15,317 nt of DNA from Geodermatophilaceae bacterium (GCA_013813215.1 JACCSC010000437.1:1-15317); one strand, 5' to 3'; positions 5,992-14,117 are shown, numbered from the stretch's first letter. Translations and numbers: made by a program. Notes: generated from the sequence alone by a model not told the origin.

Positions 5992-6678
5992 GTGATCCGC
6001 AGGCCCGATCGCAGCCGGCCGGCCGCCCTGCGACCGGCCCGCACCGAGGCCCGGACGCCGGCGATCCTGCAGGCCGCGTTGGCCGTGCTCATCGATGTCG
6101 GCTACGAGCGGCTGACCATGGAGGCGGTCGCGGCCAAGGCCAAGGCCGGCAAGGCGACGTTGTACCGGCGCTGGAAGGACAAGAGCGAGCTGATCGCCGA
6201 GGCGGTCACCAAGCTGCGCGCCGACTGTCTGCCGCCGCCGCCGGACAGTGGCTCGCTGTGCGCGGACCTGGCCGCGGTGGCCGCCATGATCACCGCGCGC
6301 AAGTCCCGCCAGGAGCTCTGCGTGATGCAGGGGCTAGCCACCGCCGTACCGCACGATCCGGCGCTCGCCGCGCTGTTCCAGCGCAGCTTCCTCGACCGCC
6401 GGTCCGCCGACATGGCCGAGCTGTTCCGGCGGGCGCAGCGGCGGGGGGAGATCCCGCCGCACCGCGACGTCGAGTTCCTCGGCCAGCTCATCCCGTCGAT
6501 GGTCTTCGCACGAACCCTGGCCACCTCACGACCGGTCGACCCGGTCTGGCTGGACAAGCTCATCAACGACGTCGTCCTACCGGCCGCGACCGCTGGGTCG
6601 CTGCCCGATACCGAACAGCTCGTGACCGGGCCCGACCCGGCTGCGACGAAGAAGGAGAACCATGCCCGCCGCCCCTGA
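5992..6678 (+). CDS. TetR/AcrR-family repressor
   Basis: A 228-aa TetR-type regulator. The N-terminal helix-turn-helix spans about residues 41-67 (LTMEAVAAKAKAGKATLYRR, then WKDKSEL). The rest is the ligand-binding and dimerisation domain, ending in DVEFLGQLIPSMVFARTLA and a Lys/Arg-rich tail. I chose the GTG at 5992 because GGAGG lies 5 nt upstream (5982-5986); the earlier in-frame GTG at 5944 would put the palindromic operator inside the gene. Its end overlaps the MFS start by 17 nt, so the two are one operon. By family it binds a small lipophilic or drug-like compound and then releases the operator, switching on the exporter. The ligand is unknown. Confidence 0.93.
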   Translation: MIRRPDRSRPAALRPARTEARTPAILQAALAVLIDVGYERLTMEAVAAKAKAGKATLYRRWKDKSELIAEAVTKLRADCLPPPPDSGSLCADLAAVAAMITARKSRQELCVMQGLATAVPHDPALAALFQRSFLDRRSADMAELFRRAQRRGEIPPHRDVEFLGQLIPSMVFARTLATSRPVDPVWLDKLINDVVLPAATAGSLPDTEQLVTGPDPAATKKENHARRP

Positions 6679-8164
6679 CCCGGTCCGACTGATCAAGGGG
6701 GACGCCGATACCGGCCCGCCCCGTCGGCTCGGGATCGTGCTGCTCGTCATCAGCGCGGCCCAGCTCATGGTCGTGCTCGACGCGACCATCGTGAATATCG
6801 CCCTGCCCAGCATCCGCGCGGACCTCCAGCTGTCCGACGCCAGCCTGCAGTGGGTCATCACCTCCTACACGCTGGCCTTCGGCGGCCTGCTGCTCCTGGG
6901 CGGCCGGGCCGGCGACATCCTGGGCCGCAAGCGGGTCTTCATCTTCGGCATCCTGTTGTTCACCCTCGGCTCGCTGCTCGGCGGGCTGGCCTGGAACGAG
7001 ATGACGCTGCTCGGAGGCCGCGTCATCCAGGGCATCGGCGCCGCGATCGCCGCCCCGACCGCCCTGTCCCTCGTGGCCACGGAGTTCCCGGAGGGCAAGC
7101 CGCGCAACCAGGCGATGGCGGTGTACGCCGCCATGTCCGGCGCCGGTGCGGCGATCGGCCTGATCCTCGGCGGCGTGCTCACCGACCTGCTCAACTGGCG
7201 CTGGGTGCTGTTCGTGAACGTGCCGATCGGCCTGTTCATCGCCTTTGTGGCGCCCCGGGTGCTGCACGAGACCGAGAAGCACACCGGCCTGTTCGACCTG
7301 CCCGGCGCCCTGACGGCGACCGCGGGCCTGAGCACCCTGGTCTACGGCCTCACGCATGCGGCCACCGACGGCTGGTCGGACACCGTGACGATCGTCGCCC
7401 TGGCGATCGCGGTCGCCCTGCTGGCGGCCTTCTTCGTGATCGAGACCCGCAGTCCACACGCGCTGATGCCGATGCGGATCTTCGCCGATCCGAACCGGAC
7501 CGGCGCCTACGCGATCATGTTGATCATCGGGGCCGCGATGTTCGCGATGTTCTTCTTCCTGACCTTGTTCGTGCAGGGGATCCTCGGCTACAGCCCGCTG
7601 AAGTCCGGCTTCGCGTTCCTGCCGGTCAGCGTGTTCATCGTGATCTCGGCCGGCATCTCCTCGGTGCTCATCACCAAGGTCGGACCGCGCGTCCTGACCC
7701 TGGCGGGAACGGCGATCACCGCCATCGGCATGTTCTGGCTGGCCCAGATCGACGTCACCACGACCTACGTGTCGGGCTTGCTGTTCCCGACCATCGTGCT
7801 GGCCACCGGTCTCGGCTTCACGTTCATGCCGCTGACCCTGGCGGCGGTCTCCCGGGTGGAGAACCGGGATGCGGGGCTGGCCTCCGGGGTGCTGAACACC
7901 ACCCAACAGATCGGTGGAGCGCTGGGTCTGGCCACCCTGTCCACCATCGCCATCTCGGCAGCGACCCGCAAGATCGAGGAACTTGCCTCGAGCGGAGCAG
8001 CGACCTCGCAGGAGGCCGCCGCCGTCATCGCCCAGGTCGAGGGGTACTCCACGGCATTGCTCGTGGCCTCGGCGATGGCTGCGGCGGCGTTCGTGGTCAC
8101 GTTCTTCACCATCAAGATCCGTGCCGAGGAGGTCGTGGAAGCCCAGCCGGCGCACGTCGGCTGA
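6662..8164 (+). CDS. DHA2-family (EmrB/QacA-type) MFS exporter
   Basis: A 500-aa proton-coupled major-facilitator pump with about 14 membrane segments, the usual size of the DHA2 family. Landmarks are motif D1 LDATIVNIALP (39-49) in helix 1, motif A GGRAGDILGRKRV (80-92) in loop 2-3, a motif C-like GAAIGLILGG (162-171) in helix 5, NWRW (178-181) after it, and SGVLNTTQQIGGALG near the C-terminus. In motif C the usual GP is GL, a mild departure. AAGGAG lies 4 nt before the ATG, and the start overlaps tetR by 17 nt. Regulation is probably by that TetR protein. It would expel a drug or toxic metabolite across the inner membrane; the substrate cannot be told. Confidence 0.95.
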   Translation: MPAAPDPVRLIKGDADTGPPRRLGIVLLVISAAQLMVVLDATIVNIALPSIRADLQLSDASLQWVITSYTLAFGGLLLLGGRAGDILGRKRVFIFGILLFTLGSLLGGLAWNEMTLLGGRVIQGIGAAIAAPTALSLVATEFPEGKPRNQAMAVYAAMSGAGAAIGLILGGVLTDLLNWRWVLFVNVPIGLFIAFVAPRVLHETEKHTGLFDLPGALTATAGLSTLVYGLTHAATDGWSDTVTIVALAIAVALLAAFFVIETRSPHALMPMRIFADPNRTGAYAIMLIIGAAMFAMFFFLTLFVQGILGYSPLKSGFAFLPVSVFIVISAGISSVLITKVGPRVLTLAGTAITAIGMFWLAQIDVTTTYVSGLLFPTIVLATGLGFTFMPLTLAAVSRVENRDAGLASGVLNTTQQIGGALGLATLSTIAISAATRKIEELASSGAATSQEAAAVIAQVEGYSTALLVASAMAAAAFVVTFFTIKIRAEEVVEAQPAHVG

Positions 8165-8182
8165 CCGTCCGGCCGGCGGCGT

Positions 8183-9514
8183 TCAGGTGGAGCTGACGCC
8201 GGGGATCCGGCCGCGGCGGAAGGCCTCGACGAAGCGGCGGTGATCCGCGCGCACGGTTCCGGCGTAGCGGCGGCCGAACTCGACGATGTCGTCGACGAAC
8301 TCGTCCTCGGCGTCCCCGATCACCGCGATGATCGCCTCCTCCGTCTGGAACTCGACGAGTGACTGGTCACTGTCGGAGTCGGCCACGCAGTGCACCTTGG
8401 CCACCGCTCGACCGAGCTGCTCGATCACCTCGGCAAGTTGGGCTGGCTCGGTCAGCTCGCTCCAGTCCAGGTCGGAGGAGTACGGCGAGATCTCGCTGAC
8501 CACGAAGCCGACCTCGTCGAGGTCGGTGTAGCCCAGCAACGGATCGGCGTGGGCCTGCAGGGCGCGTTGGGAGACCGCCGTACGGTGCCCGTGGTGCTGG
8601 AAGAAGCCGTGCACCGCCTGGTCGTCGACGACCCGGCTCGGCGCGGCGACATTGCCCTGCTTCATAGAAAGGATCGCGTCGTTGTCCAGCGCTTGGTTGA
8701 AGCCCTCGATCAGGACCGAGTAGGACGGCAACCCGGCGCTGCCGACGCCGAAGCCCGTCTTGCCGACGACGTCCTTCACGTCGTAGGCGATGCCGCGAAA
8801 CCGCTTGGTCTCCGGGATCGTGTCGAGATAGCGCTCGAAGGCGTCCACCACCTTGGCCCGCTCGTCGTCGTCGAGGCGGCGTACGCCGGACAGGTCCCGG
8901 AACACCCGGTCGTAGTCGTCCAGCCGGGTGAACCGCTCCAGCATGCCAGCCCGGGTGGACAGCCGCGCAACGCGCAGGGCGTCCAGCACGGCACCCCTGG
9001 CGGTGTCGAGGTTCAAGGCGAACTGCGCGTCGTCCTCGGTATCCAGGAACCAGCGGACCTGGGCGGCGTAGGCCCGGACGAAGGTCTCGATCAGGTCGCC
9101 GATCGCCTCGTCGGACAACGCCTTCTGCCAGCAGATGAGGGCCACACTCGCGGCGAACCGCTTGAGGTCCCAGGTGAAGTGCCCGACATAGGCCTCGTCG
9201 AAGTCGTTGACGTCGAAGATCAGGACGCCCGATCCGTCCATGTAGGTGCCGAAGTTCTCCGCGTGCAGGTCACCCTGGATCCAGATCCGGCTGGTCCGCT
9301 CGTCGGCCCACCGGTCTTCCTCCGCGGTCACGTCGGCGTAGAACAGGCATGCACTGCCGCGGTAGAACGCGAAGGGTTCGGCGGCCATCTTGCGGAACTT
9401 CGTGCGGAACGCCCCGGGATCGGTGGCCATCAGGTCGGAGAACGCGTCGACCAGCGCCTCGACTATGAACGTCTCCCGCTCGTCGGCCTCGGCCGGCTCG
9501 TCCTGGCCGGCCAT
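8183..9514 (-). CDS. DUF2252 protein with kinase-like catalytic motifs
   Basis: A 443-aa member of the DUF2252 family, full length. It resembles aminoglycoside/choline-kinase-like phosphotransferases: IQGDLHAENFGTY (79-91) matches the HGD-x4-N catalytic loop (Asp82, His84, Asn87), and FDVNDFDEAYVGHFTWDLKR (100-119) matches the metal-binding Asp after it. MAAEPFAFYRGSACLFYADV (43-62) is a typical N-terminal signature, and KQGNVAAPSR and HHGHRTAVSQRALQ are further DUF2252 motifs. No signal peptide or membrane segment is seen. It starts 16 nt after the cbs stop and no terminator is visible between them, so it is probably co-transcribed. Phosphotransfer activity is inferred from the motifs and the substrate is unknown. 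No good ribosome site precedes the ATG. Confidence 0.9.
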   Translation of the reverse strand: MAGQDEPAEADERETFIVEALVDAFSDLMATDPGAFRTKFRKMAAEPFAFYRGSACLFYADVTAEEDRWADERTSRIWIQGDLHAENFGTYMDGSGVLIFDVNDFDEAYVGHFTWDLKRFAASVALICWQKALSDEAIGDLIETFVRAYAAQVRWFLDTEDDAQFALNLDTARGAVLDALRVARLSTRAGMLERFTRLDDYDRVFRDLSGVRRLDDDERAKVVDAFERYLDTIPETKRFRGIAYDVKDVVGKTGFGVGSAGLPSYSVLIEGFNQALDNDAILSMKQGNVAAPSRVVDDQAVHGFFQHHGHRTAVSQRALQAHADPLLGYTDLDEVGFVVSEISPYSSDLDWSELTEPAQLAEVIEQLGRAVAKVHCVADSDSDQSLVEFQTEEAIIAVIGDAEDEFVDDIVEFGRRYAGTVRADHRRFVEAFRRGRIPGVSST

Positions 9515-9530
9515 CAGCGCTGGCCAGTCA

Positions 9531-10907
9531 TCAGCGCTCGGTTCCGGCCAGGAAGCCGAGCAGGTCCTGCCGCGTCAGGACCCCCACCGGCTTCCCGTCG
9601 TCGAGAACGACGGCGGCTCCGGCGTGCAGCAGCGCGTCCATGGCCACCGCCACCGTCTCCCCCCAGCCGATCTGCGGCAGCGGGGGGGACATGTGCTTGT
9701 CCAGCGAGTCGGCCAAGCTCGCCCGGCCCTCGAACAACGCGTCGAGCAGGTCGCGTTCGACCACCGAGCCGACCACTTCGGCGGCCATCACCGGGGGCTC
9801 GGCCTGAACGACCGGCACCTGCGACACGGCGTACTCGCGCAGGATGTCGATGGCCTCCCGCACGGTCTCGGTCGGGTGCACGTGCACCAACTGCGGCAGC
9901 GAACCCGACTTGCGGGACAGGACGTCACCGACCGTCGTGTCGTCCGGGCCGGCGCTCAGGAAGCCGAAGTCGGCCAGCCATTCGTCACTGAAGATCTTCG
10001 ACAGGTAACCCCGCCCGGAGTCGGGCAACAGGACCACCACGACATCGTCGGGTCCGAGCCGGCCCGCGAGCCGCACCGCCGCGGCCGCGGCCATCCCGCA
10101 GGACCCGCCGACCAGCAGCCCCTCCTCGCGCGCCAGCCGCCTGGTCATCGCGAAGGAATCGCGGTCGGAGACGGCGATGATCTCGTCCGGGACCGAGGGG
10201 TCGTACGCCGCCGGCCAGAAGTCCTCCCCTACGCCCTCGACCAGGTAGGGGCGGCCGGTGCCACCGGAGAAGACCGAGCCCTCCGGGTCCGCACCGACCA
10301 CCCGCACCCGCCCATTCGAGACTTCCTTCAGGTACCGGCCGGTCCCGCTGATGGTCCCGCCGGTCCCCACGCCGGCCACGAAGTGCGTGATCCGGCCTTC
10401 GGTCTGGGTCCAGAGTTCCGGGCCCGTGGAGTGGTAGTGGCTGGCCGGGTTCGCCGGGTTGGAGTACTGGTCGGGTTTCCAGGCGCCGTCGATCTCTCCG
10501 ACCAGCCGGTCGGAGACCTGGTAGTAGGAGTCCGGATGCCCCGGCGCCACCGCCGTGGGGCAGACCACCACGCGAGCGCCGAAGGCCCGCAGCACGTTGA
10601 CCTTGTCGGCGGACACCTTGTCCGGGCAGGTGAACACGCACTGGTACCCGCGCTGCTGGGCCACGATGGCCAGCCCGACCCCCGTGTTACCGGAGGTCGG
10701 CTCGACGATGGTCCCGCCCGGCCGTAGCTCACCGCTGGCCTCCGCGGCCTCGATCATCCGCAGCGCGATCCGATCCTTGACCGACCCGCCCGGGTTGAAG
10801 TACTCGACCTTGGCCAGGACGAGGGGTTCCACGCCGGCGGAGACCGACTTCAGCCGGACGAGCGGCGTGTTGCCCACGAGCTCGATCAGGGACTGCGCGT
10901 ACTGCAC
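9531..10907 (-). CDS. cbs: Cystathionine beta-synthase
   Basis: A 458-aa PLP enzyme that condenses homocysteine with serine to form cystathionine, the first step of reverse transsulfuration. The fold-type II catalytic domain shows NPGGSVKDR with Lys44 as the Schiff-base lysine, TSGNTG (71-76) for substrate carboxylate, GTGGTISG (181-188) for the phosphate, GGSCGMA at 267-273 and LPDSGRGYLSK at 294-304. Two regulatory CBS domains follow (about 325-390 and 400-455). Size and order match M. tuberculosis Cbs (Rv1077). There is no N-terminal heme module like that of animal enzymes. The GTG start has AAGGAAG 10 nt upstream. It leads an operon with the DUF2252 gene and diverges from the SGNH genes across 95 nt. 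With metB nearby it gives a full homocysteine-to-cysteine route. Confidence 0.96.
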   Translation of the reverse strand: MQYAQSLIELVGNTPLVRLKSVSAGVEPLVLAKVEYFNPGGSVKDRIALRMIEAAEASGELRPGGTIVEPTSGNTGVGLAIVAQQRGYQCVFTCPDKVSADKVNVLRAFGARVVVCPTAVAPGHPDSYYQVSDRLVGEIDGAWKPDQYSNPANPASHYHSTGPELWTQTEGRITHFVAGVGTGGTISGTGRYLKEVSNGRVRVVGADPEGSVFSGGTGRPYLVEGVGEDFWPAAYDPSVPDEIIAVSDRDSFAMTRRLAREEGLLVGGSCGMAAAAAVRLAGRLGPDDVVVVLLPDSGRGYLSKIFSDEWLADFGFLSAGPDDTTVGDVLSRKSGSLPQLVHVHPTETVREAIDILREYAVSQVPVVQAEPPVMAAEVVGSVVERDLLDALFEGRASLADSLDKHMSPPLPQIGWGETVAVAMDALLHAGAAVVLDDGKPVGVLTRQDLLGFLAGTER

Positions 10908-10989
10908 AGGGCAGGCACTTCCTTAGGTTGTCGGGTCGCCGGCGCCGGGGGCGTCGAAAATCGAGGTCTGGTCAGCGTAACCAGGCGCG

Positions 10990-10995
10990 TAGCCT
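10990..10995 (+). promoter_or_regulatory. Putative -10 box of leaderless SGNH operon
   Basis: TAGCCT, identical to the metB box, stands 7 nt before the GTG at 11003, with no ribosome site between. The -35 is weak. The rest of the 95-nt divergent gap holds only a small TCGA-N3-TCGA repeat at 10954-10964. Confidence 0.45.
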
Positions 10996-11002
10996 CGGCC
11001 GC

Positions 11003-12016
11003 GTGAGCGAGCGCCGTGGGCGAAGCGCATCGCCCAGCAGGGCACGGCGGATCGCGGTCGCCTCGGCGTACGGCGGGGGTGGCCTGGGCCTGGCCTGGGC
11101 GGTGTTGTTCGGGGTCCTGCGCCAGGAGGCGACGATGGCCCGCCGGCGGGTGCTGAGCCACACCGAGGTCGACGACCCGCCGGACGGGACCGGTTACTGG
11201 GGTACCGGGGCCGGTGAGCCCCTCACCTTGGCCATGCTGGGCGACTCCAGCGCCGTCGGCCGCGGCGTCGACGACGTGGCCGAGACTCCTGGGGTGCTGC
11301 TCGCGGTCGCCCTGTCCGACCTCGCGGACCGGCCGGTCCGCCTGGTGCAGGTCGCGGTCAGCGGCTCGGAGTCCAGCGAGCTGGCCCTGCAGGTCAGCCG
11401 GGCGATACCCGAACGGCCGGACGTCGCCGTCGTGATGATCGGGGCCAACGACGTCACCGCCCGGGTGTCCCCCCAGACTGCGGTACGGCACCTGCGTAAA
11501 GCAGTGCTCGACCTACGCGTGTCGGGCAGCGAGGTCGTCGTCGGAACCTGCCCCGACCTGGGCACGCTGCGTCCGGTTCCGCAGCCCCTGCGCCGGTTCG
11601 GGCGGTACTGGAGTCGGGAGATGGCAGCGGCGCAGACTGTCGCTGTAGTCGAGGCCGGTGCCCGCAGCGTGTCCCTGGGTTCGATCCTCGGACCGGAGTT
11701 CGCCAGCCGGCCGCACTACTTCAGCGCCGACCAGTTCCACCCGTCCCGGGTGGGCTACGCGCGTGCGGCGGCGGTCATGTTGCCGTCGGTCGCCGACGCC
11801 CTGGGGCTTCTGTTGCCCGAAGACCTGCCCGCGCGCTTGCGCGAGGTACACCGGGCTGCGGTGCAGGCCGCGGACCGGCCCGGGACCGAAGTAACCGCCG
11901 CACCCGACCGCCGTGGCCGCTCCTTCGCCTCCACCCAGCGCCGCCGGCCGGCCCGGATGCCCACGCCGGCCGAAGTGTCCGACGCCGACCAGCAGAGCCG
12001 GGAGCCAGCCTCGTGA
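11003..12016 (+). CDS. SGNH/GDSL-type hydrolase 1 (probable surface esterase)
   Basis: A 337-aa SGNH hydrolase. Blocks are LAMLGDSSA with nucleophile Ser82, VAVSGSES with Gly121, MIGANDV with Asn149, and DQFHPS with Asp243/His246, so all catalytic residues are present. A hydrophobic stretch after a basic head (about 17-39, from IAVASAYGGGG to FGVL) is a signal anchor, placing the enzyme outside the membrane. The basic, Pro/Ser-rich tail (after 290) is probably disordered. I chose the GTG at 11003 over the GTG at 10928 because TAGCCT lies 7 nt upstream and the added residues would be an Arg-rich run. It overlaps SGNH gene 2 by 4 nt and shares TCPDLG and QPLR motifs with it. By family it hydrolyses acyl esters; the substrate is unknown. 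Confidence 0.9.
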   Translation: MSERRGRSASPSRARRIAVASAYGGGGLGLAWAVLFGVLRQEATMARRRVLSHTEVDDPPDGTGYWGTGAGEPLTLAMLGDSSAVGRGVDDVAETPGVLLAVALSDLADRPVRLVQVAVSGSESSELALQVSRAIPERPDVAVVMIGANDVTARVSPQTAVRHLRKAVLDLRVSGSEVVVGTCPDLGTLRPVPQPLRRFGRYWSREMAAAQTVAVVEAGARSVSLGSILGPEFASRPHYFSADQFHPSRVGYARAAAVMLPSVADALGLLLPEDLPARLREVHRAAVQAADRPGTEVTAAPDRRGRSFASTQRRRPARMPTPAEVSDADQQSREPAS

Positions 12017-12831
12017 ACGCTCACCGCACCCCACGCCTGCTCGCCCTCGGCACGCTGGGCACCGTGACCACTGCGCTCGCAGTCCTGGGCGTGGAGGCCG
12101 TGGCGGCGGCCCGGAGAGAGTACGTCGACCCCGAGAGCGCGCCCTCGGTCGCGGGCCAGTTCGGCGACACCGCCGGCCGGGAGGTCCGGCTCGTCCTGCT
12201 CGGCGACTCCACCGGCGCCGGCGTCGGCGTACAGGCGGTGGGCGAGACGGTGGGCGGGCAGCTCGCGCAGCGGCTGGCCCGCCGCGGCTGGCGGGTCCAC
12301 CTGGCCGGGGTGGCGATCAGCGGCTCGCGCTGCCGCGACCTCGGTCCGCAGGTGTCCCGTGCGCTGCTGGGACGTCCGGACATCGCGATCATCTGCATCG
12401 GTTCGAACGACGCCCTGCGCGGTGCCCGCTTGCCCGCGATCCGGCGCTCCCTGGGTACGGCGGTCGAGCGGCTCACCGCCGCTGGCGTGCACACCATCGT
12501 GGCGACCTGCCCCGACCTCGGGGCGGCCCGCTCGTTCGCCCAGCCGCTGCGTGCGATCGCCAGCCGTCGGGGCCGGCGGGTGGCCGCGGCCGAGGCGGCG
12601 GCGACCACAGCGGCCGGCGGCGAGTCGATCGACCTCGGGCGCCTGACCGGCCCGATCTTCCGGGCCGACCCGGGCACCCTGTCCCCGGATGAGTTCCATC
12701 CCTCGGCCGACGGGTACCGGCTGTGGGCCGAGGTCCTGCAGCCGAGGGTGGAAGCCGCGGCCCGCCGCCGCAGCCGTTCCGGGTCACGGGATCCCGGTGC
12801 CAGCGATGGCGGGCGGCCCCGACGCGGGTAG
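12013..12831 (+). CDS. SGNH/GDSL-type hydrolase 2 (Rv1075c-like)
   Basis: A 272-aa paralogue of the preceding gene, started by a GTG in the GTGA overlap. Catalytic blocks are LVLLGDSTG with Ser66, AISGSRC with Gly104, CIGSNDA with Asn132, and DEFHPS with Asp226/His229. Residues 9-33 (from LLALGTLGTV) form an N-terminal signal or membrane anchor; the mature domain begins near 45. The Arg/Ser-rich C-terminus is short. The closest remembered relative is M. tuberculosis Rv1075c, an exported GDSL-like esterase next to fadA3 in that genome, as here. Tandem copies with small differences in block I (GDST versus GDSS) suggest different substrates or a shared task at the cell envelope. Its TAG stop is part of the likely -10 box of the thiolase gene. 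Confidence 0.9.
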   Translation: MNAHRTPRLLALGTLGTVTTALAVLGVEAVAAARREYVDPESAPSVAGQFGDTAGREVRLVLLGDSTGAGVGVQAVGETVGGQLAQRLARRGWRVHLAGVAISGSRCRDLGPQVSRALLGRPDIAIICIGSNDALRGARLPAIRRSLGTAVERLTAAGVHTIVATCPDLGAARSFAQPLRAIASRRGRRVAAAEAAATTAAGGESIDLGRLTGPIFRADPGTLSPDEFHPSADGYRLWAEVLQPRVEAAARRRSRSGSRDPGASDGGRPRRG

Positions 12832-12834
12832 ATT
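12829..12834 (+). promoter_or_regulatory. Putative -10 box of thiolase transcript
   Basis: TAGATT, identical to the box before the first GNAT gene and again built on the preceding gene's stop codon. Transcription from about 12841 would give a 44-nt leader with GGAGG at 12873-12877. No strong -35 is seen. Confidence 0.35.
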
Positions 12835-12884
12835 CGCCCGCGTCTGTTCAGGTTCTCAAGTACCCCCAGCCCGGAGGTTGTGCC

Positions 12885-14117
12885 GTGCCCGAAGCCGTCA
12901 TCGTCGCTACCGCCCGCTCGCCCATCGGCCGGGCGATGAAGGGTTCCCTCAAGGATCTTCGCCCCGACGATCTGACCGCGACGATCATTCGCGCCGCCCT
13001 GGACAAGGTGCCGGCGCTGGACCCGGCCGACATCGACGACCTGATGCTGGGCTGTGGCCTGCCCGGCGGCGAGCAGGGGTTCAACCTGGCCCGGATCGTG
13101 GCAGTGCTGCTCGGTTACGACCACGTCCCCGGGGTGACGCTGACGCGGTACTGCTCGTCCTCGTTGCAGACGACGCGGATGGCGCTGCACGCCATCAAGG
13201 CCGGTGAGGGTGACGTGTTCATCTCCGCCGGAGTCGAGATGGTGTCGAGCTTCGTCAAGGGCAACAGCGACTCGCTGCCGGACACCCGTAACCCGCTGTT
13301 CGCCGACGCGACGGATCGCACGCGGGCGGTGGCCGAGCGGGGCGCCGAATCCTGGACCGACCCGCGGGCGGAGGGTTGGCTGCCCGACGCCTACATCGCG
13401 ATGGGCCAGACCGCGGAGAACCTCGCCCTCGCCGAGGACGTCAGCCGGGAGGACATGGACGTGTTCGGCGTCCGGTCGCAGAACCTGGCCGAGAAGGCGA
13501 TCGCCAACGGCTTCTGGGAGCGCGAGATCACGCCGGTGGCCACGCCGGACGGGTCCGTGGTGAGCACCGACGACGGCCCGCGGGCCGGGGTCACGCTGGA
13601 GGCGGTGCGCGAGCTCAAGCCGGTGTTCCGGCCCAACGGGCGGGTCACGGCCGGCAACTGCTGCCCGCTCAACGACGGCGCCGCCGCGGTCATCGTCATG
13701 AGCGACGCCAAGGCCGCGGCGCTGGGGCTGACGCCGCTGGCTCGGATCGTCTCGACCGGCGTCACCGGACTCTCGCCGGAGATCATGGGCCTCGGGCCGG
13801 TCGAGGCCTCGAAGCAGGCGCTGGCCCGGGCCGGGATGAGCATTCACGACATGGACCTGATCGAGATCAACGAGGCCTTCGCGGCACAGGTGATCCCGAG
13901 CTACCGGAAGCTCGGCCTGTCCGACGAGCAGGCCGGCGCCAAGCTGAACGTGCACGGCGGTGCGATCGCGATCGGGCACCCGTTCGGGATGACCGGGGCC
14001 CGGATCACCGGCACGCTGCTCAACGGCCTGCAGACCCGGGACGCGACCTTCGGGCTGGAGACGATGTGCGTCGGCGGTGGCCAGGGCATGGCCATGGTGA
14101 TCGAACGGCTCAGTTAG
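12885..14117 (+). CDS. fadA: Acetyl-CoA acyltransferase / thiolase, FadA3-like
   Basis: A 410-aa thiolase. It cleaves 3-ketoacyl-CoA with CoA in the last step of beta-oxidation, or runs the condensation in reverse. Catalytic landmarks are the nucleophile Cys90 in TRYCSSSLQT, NEAFAAQ at 329-335, His365 in GGAIAIGHPFG and the second Cys395 in CVGGGQGMA. AGNCCPLNDGA (257-267) has Cys-Cys where Ser or Ala residues are more usual. The GTG at 12885 has GGAGG 7 nt upstream and gives the usual PEAVIVATARSPIGR N-terminus; upstream in-frame codons belong to a shadow of the SGNH gene. Length and position match M. tuberculosis fadA3 (Rv1074c). It is cytosolic and a tetramer by family. The symbol is a family-level call. 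Confidence 0.95.
   Translation: MPEAVIVATARSPIGRAMKGSLKDLRPDDLTATIIRAALDKVPALDPADIDDLMLGCGLPGGEQGFNLARIVAVLLGYDHVPGVTLTRYCSSSLQTTRMALHAIKAGEGDVFISAGVEMVSSFVKGNSDSLPDTRNPLFADATDRTRAVAERGAESWTDPRAEGWLPDAYIAMGQTAENLALAEDVSREDMDVFGVRSQNLAEKAIANGFWEREITPVATPDGSVVSTDDGPRAGVTLEAVRELKPVFRPNGRVTAGNCCPLNDGAAAVIVMSDAKAAALGLTPLARIVSTGVTGLSPEIMGLGPVEASKQALARAGMSIHDMDLIEINEAFAAQVIPSYRKLGLSDEQAGAKLNVHGGAIAIGHPFGMTGARITGTLLNGLQTRDATFGLETMCVGGGQGMAMVIERLS

Noticed and set aside
6563..8155. 530-codon minus-strand frame
   Set aside because: Antisense to the MFS exporter; Gln/His/Gly/Arg-rich with no motif.
9512..9538. AGCGCTGATG repeated twice, 17 nt apart, at the cbs-DUF2252 junction
   Set aside because: Short, partly coding, no known site type; kept only as a note.
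8390..9991. 533-codon plus frame opposite DUF2252 and cbs
   Set aside because: It crosses two well-supported minus-strand genes and ends in a Ser/Pro/Arg-rich run.
10928..11002. Earlier start for SGNH 1
   Set aside because: It adds an Arg-rich run unlike a signal segment, and a TAGCCT box points to 11003.
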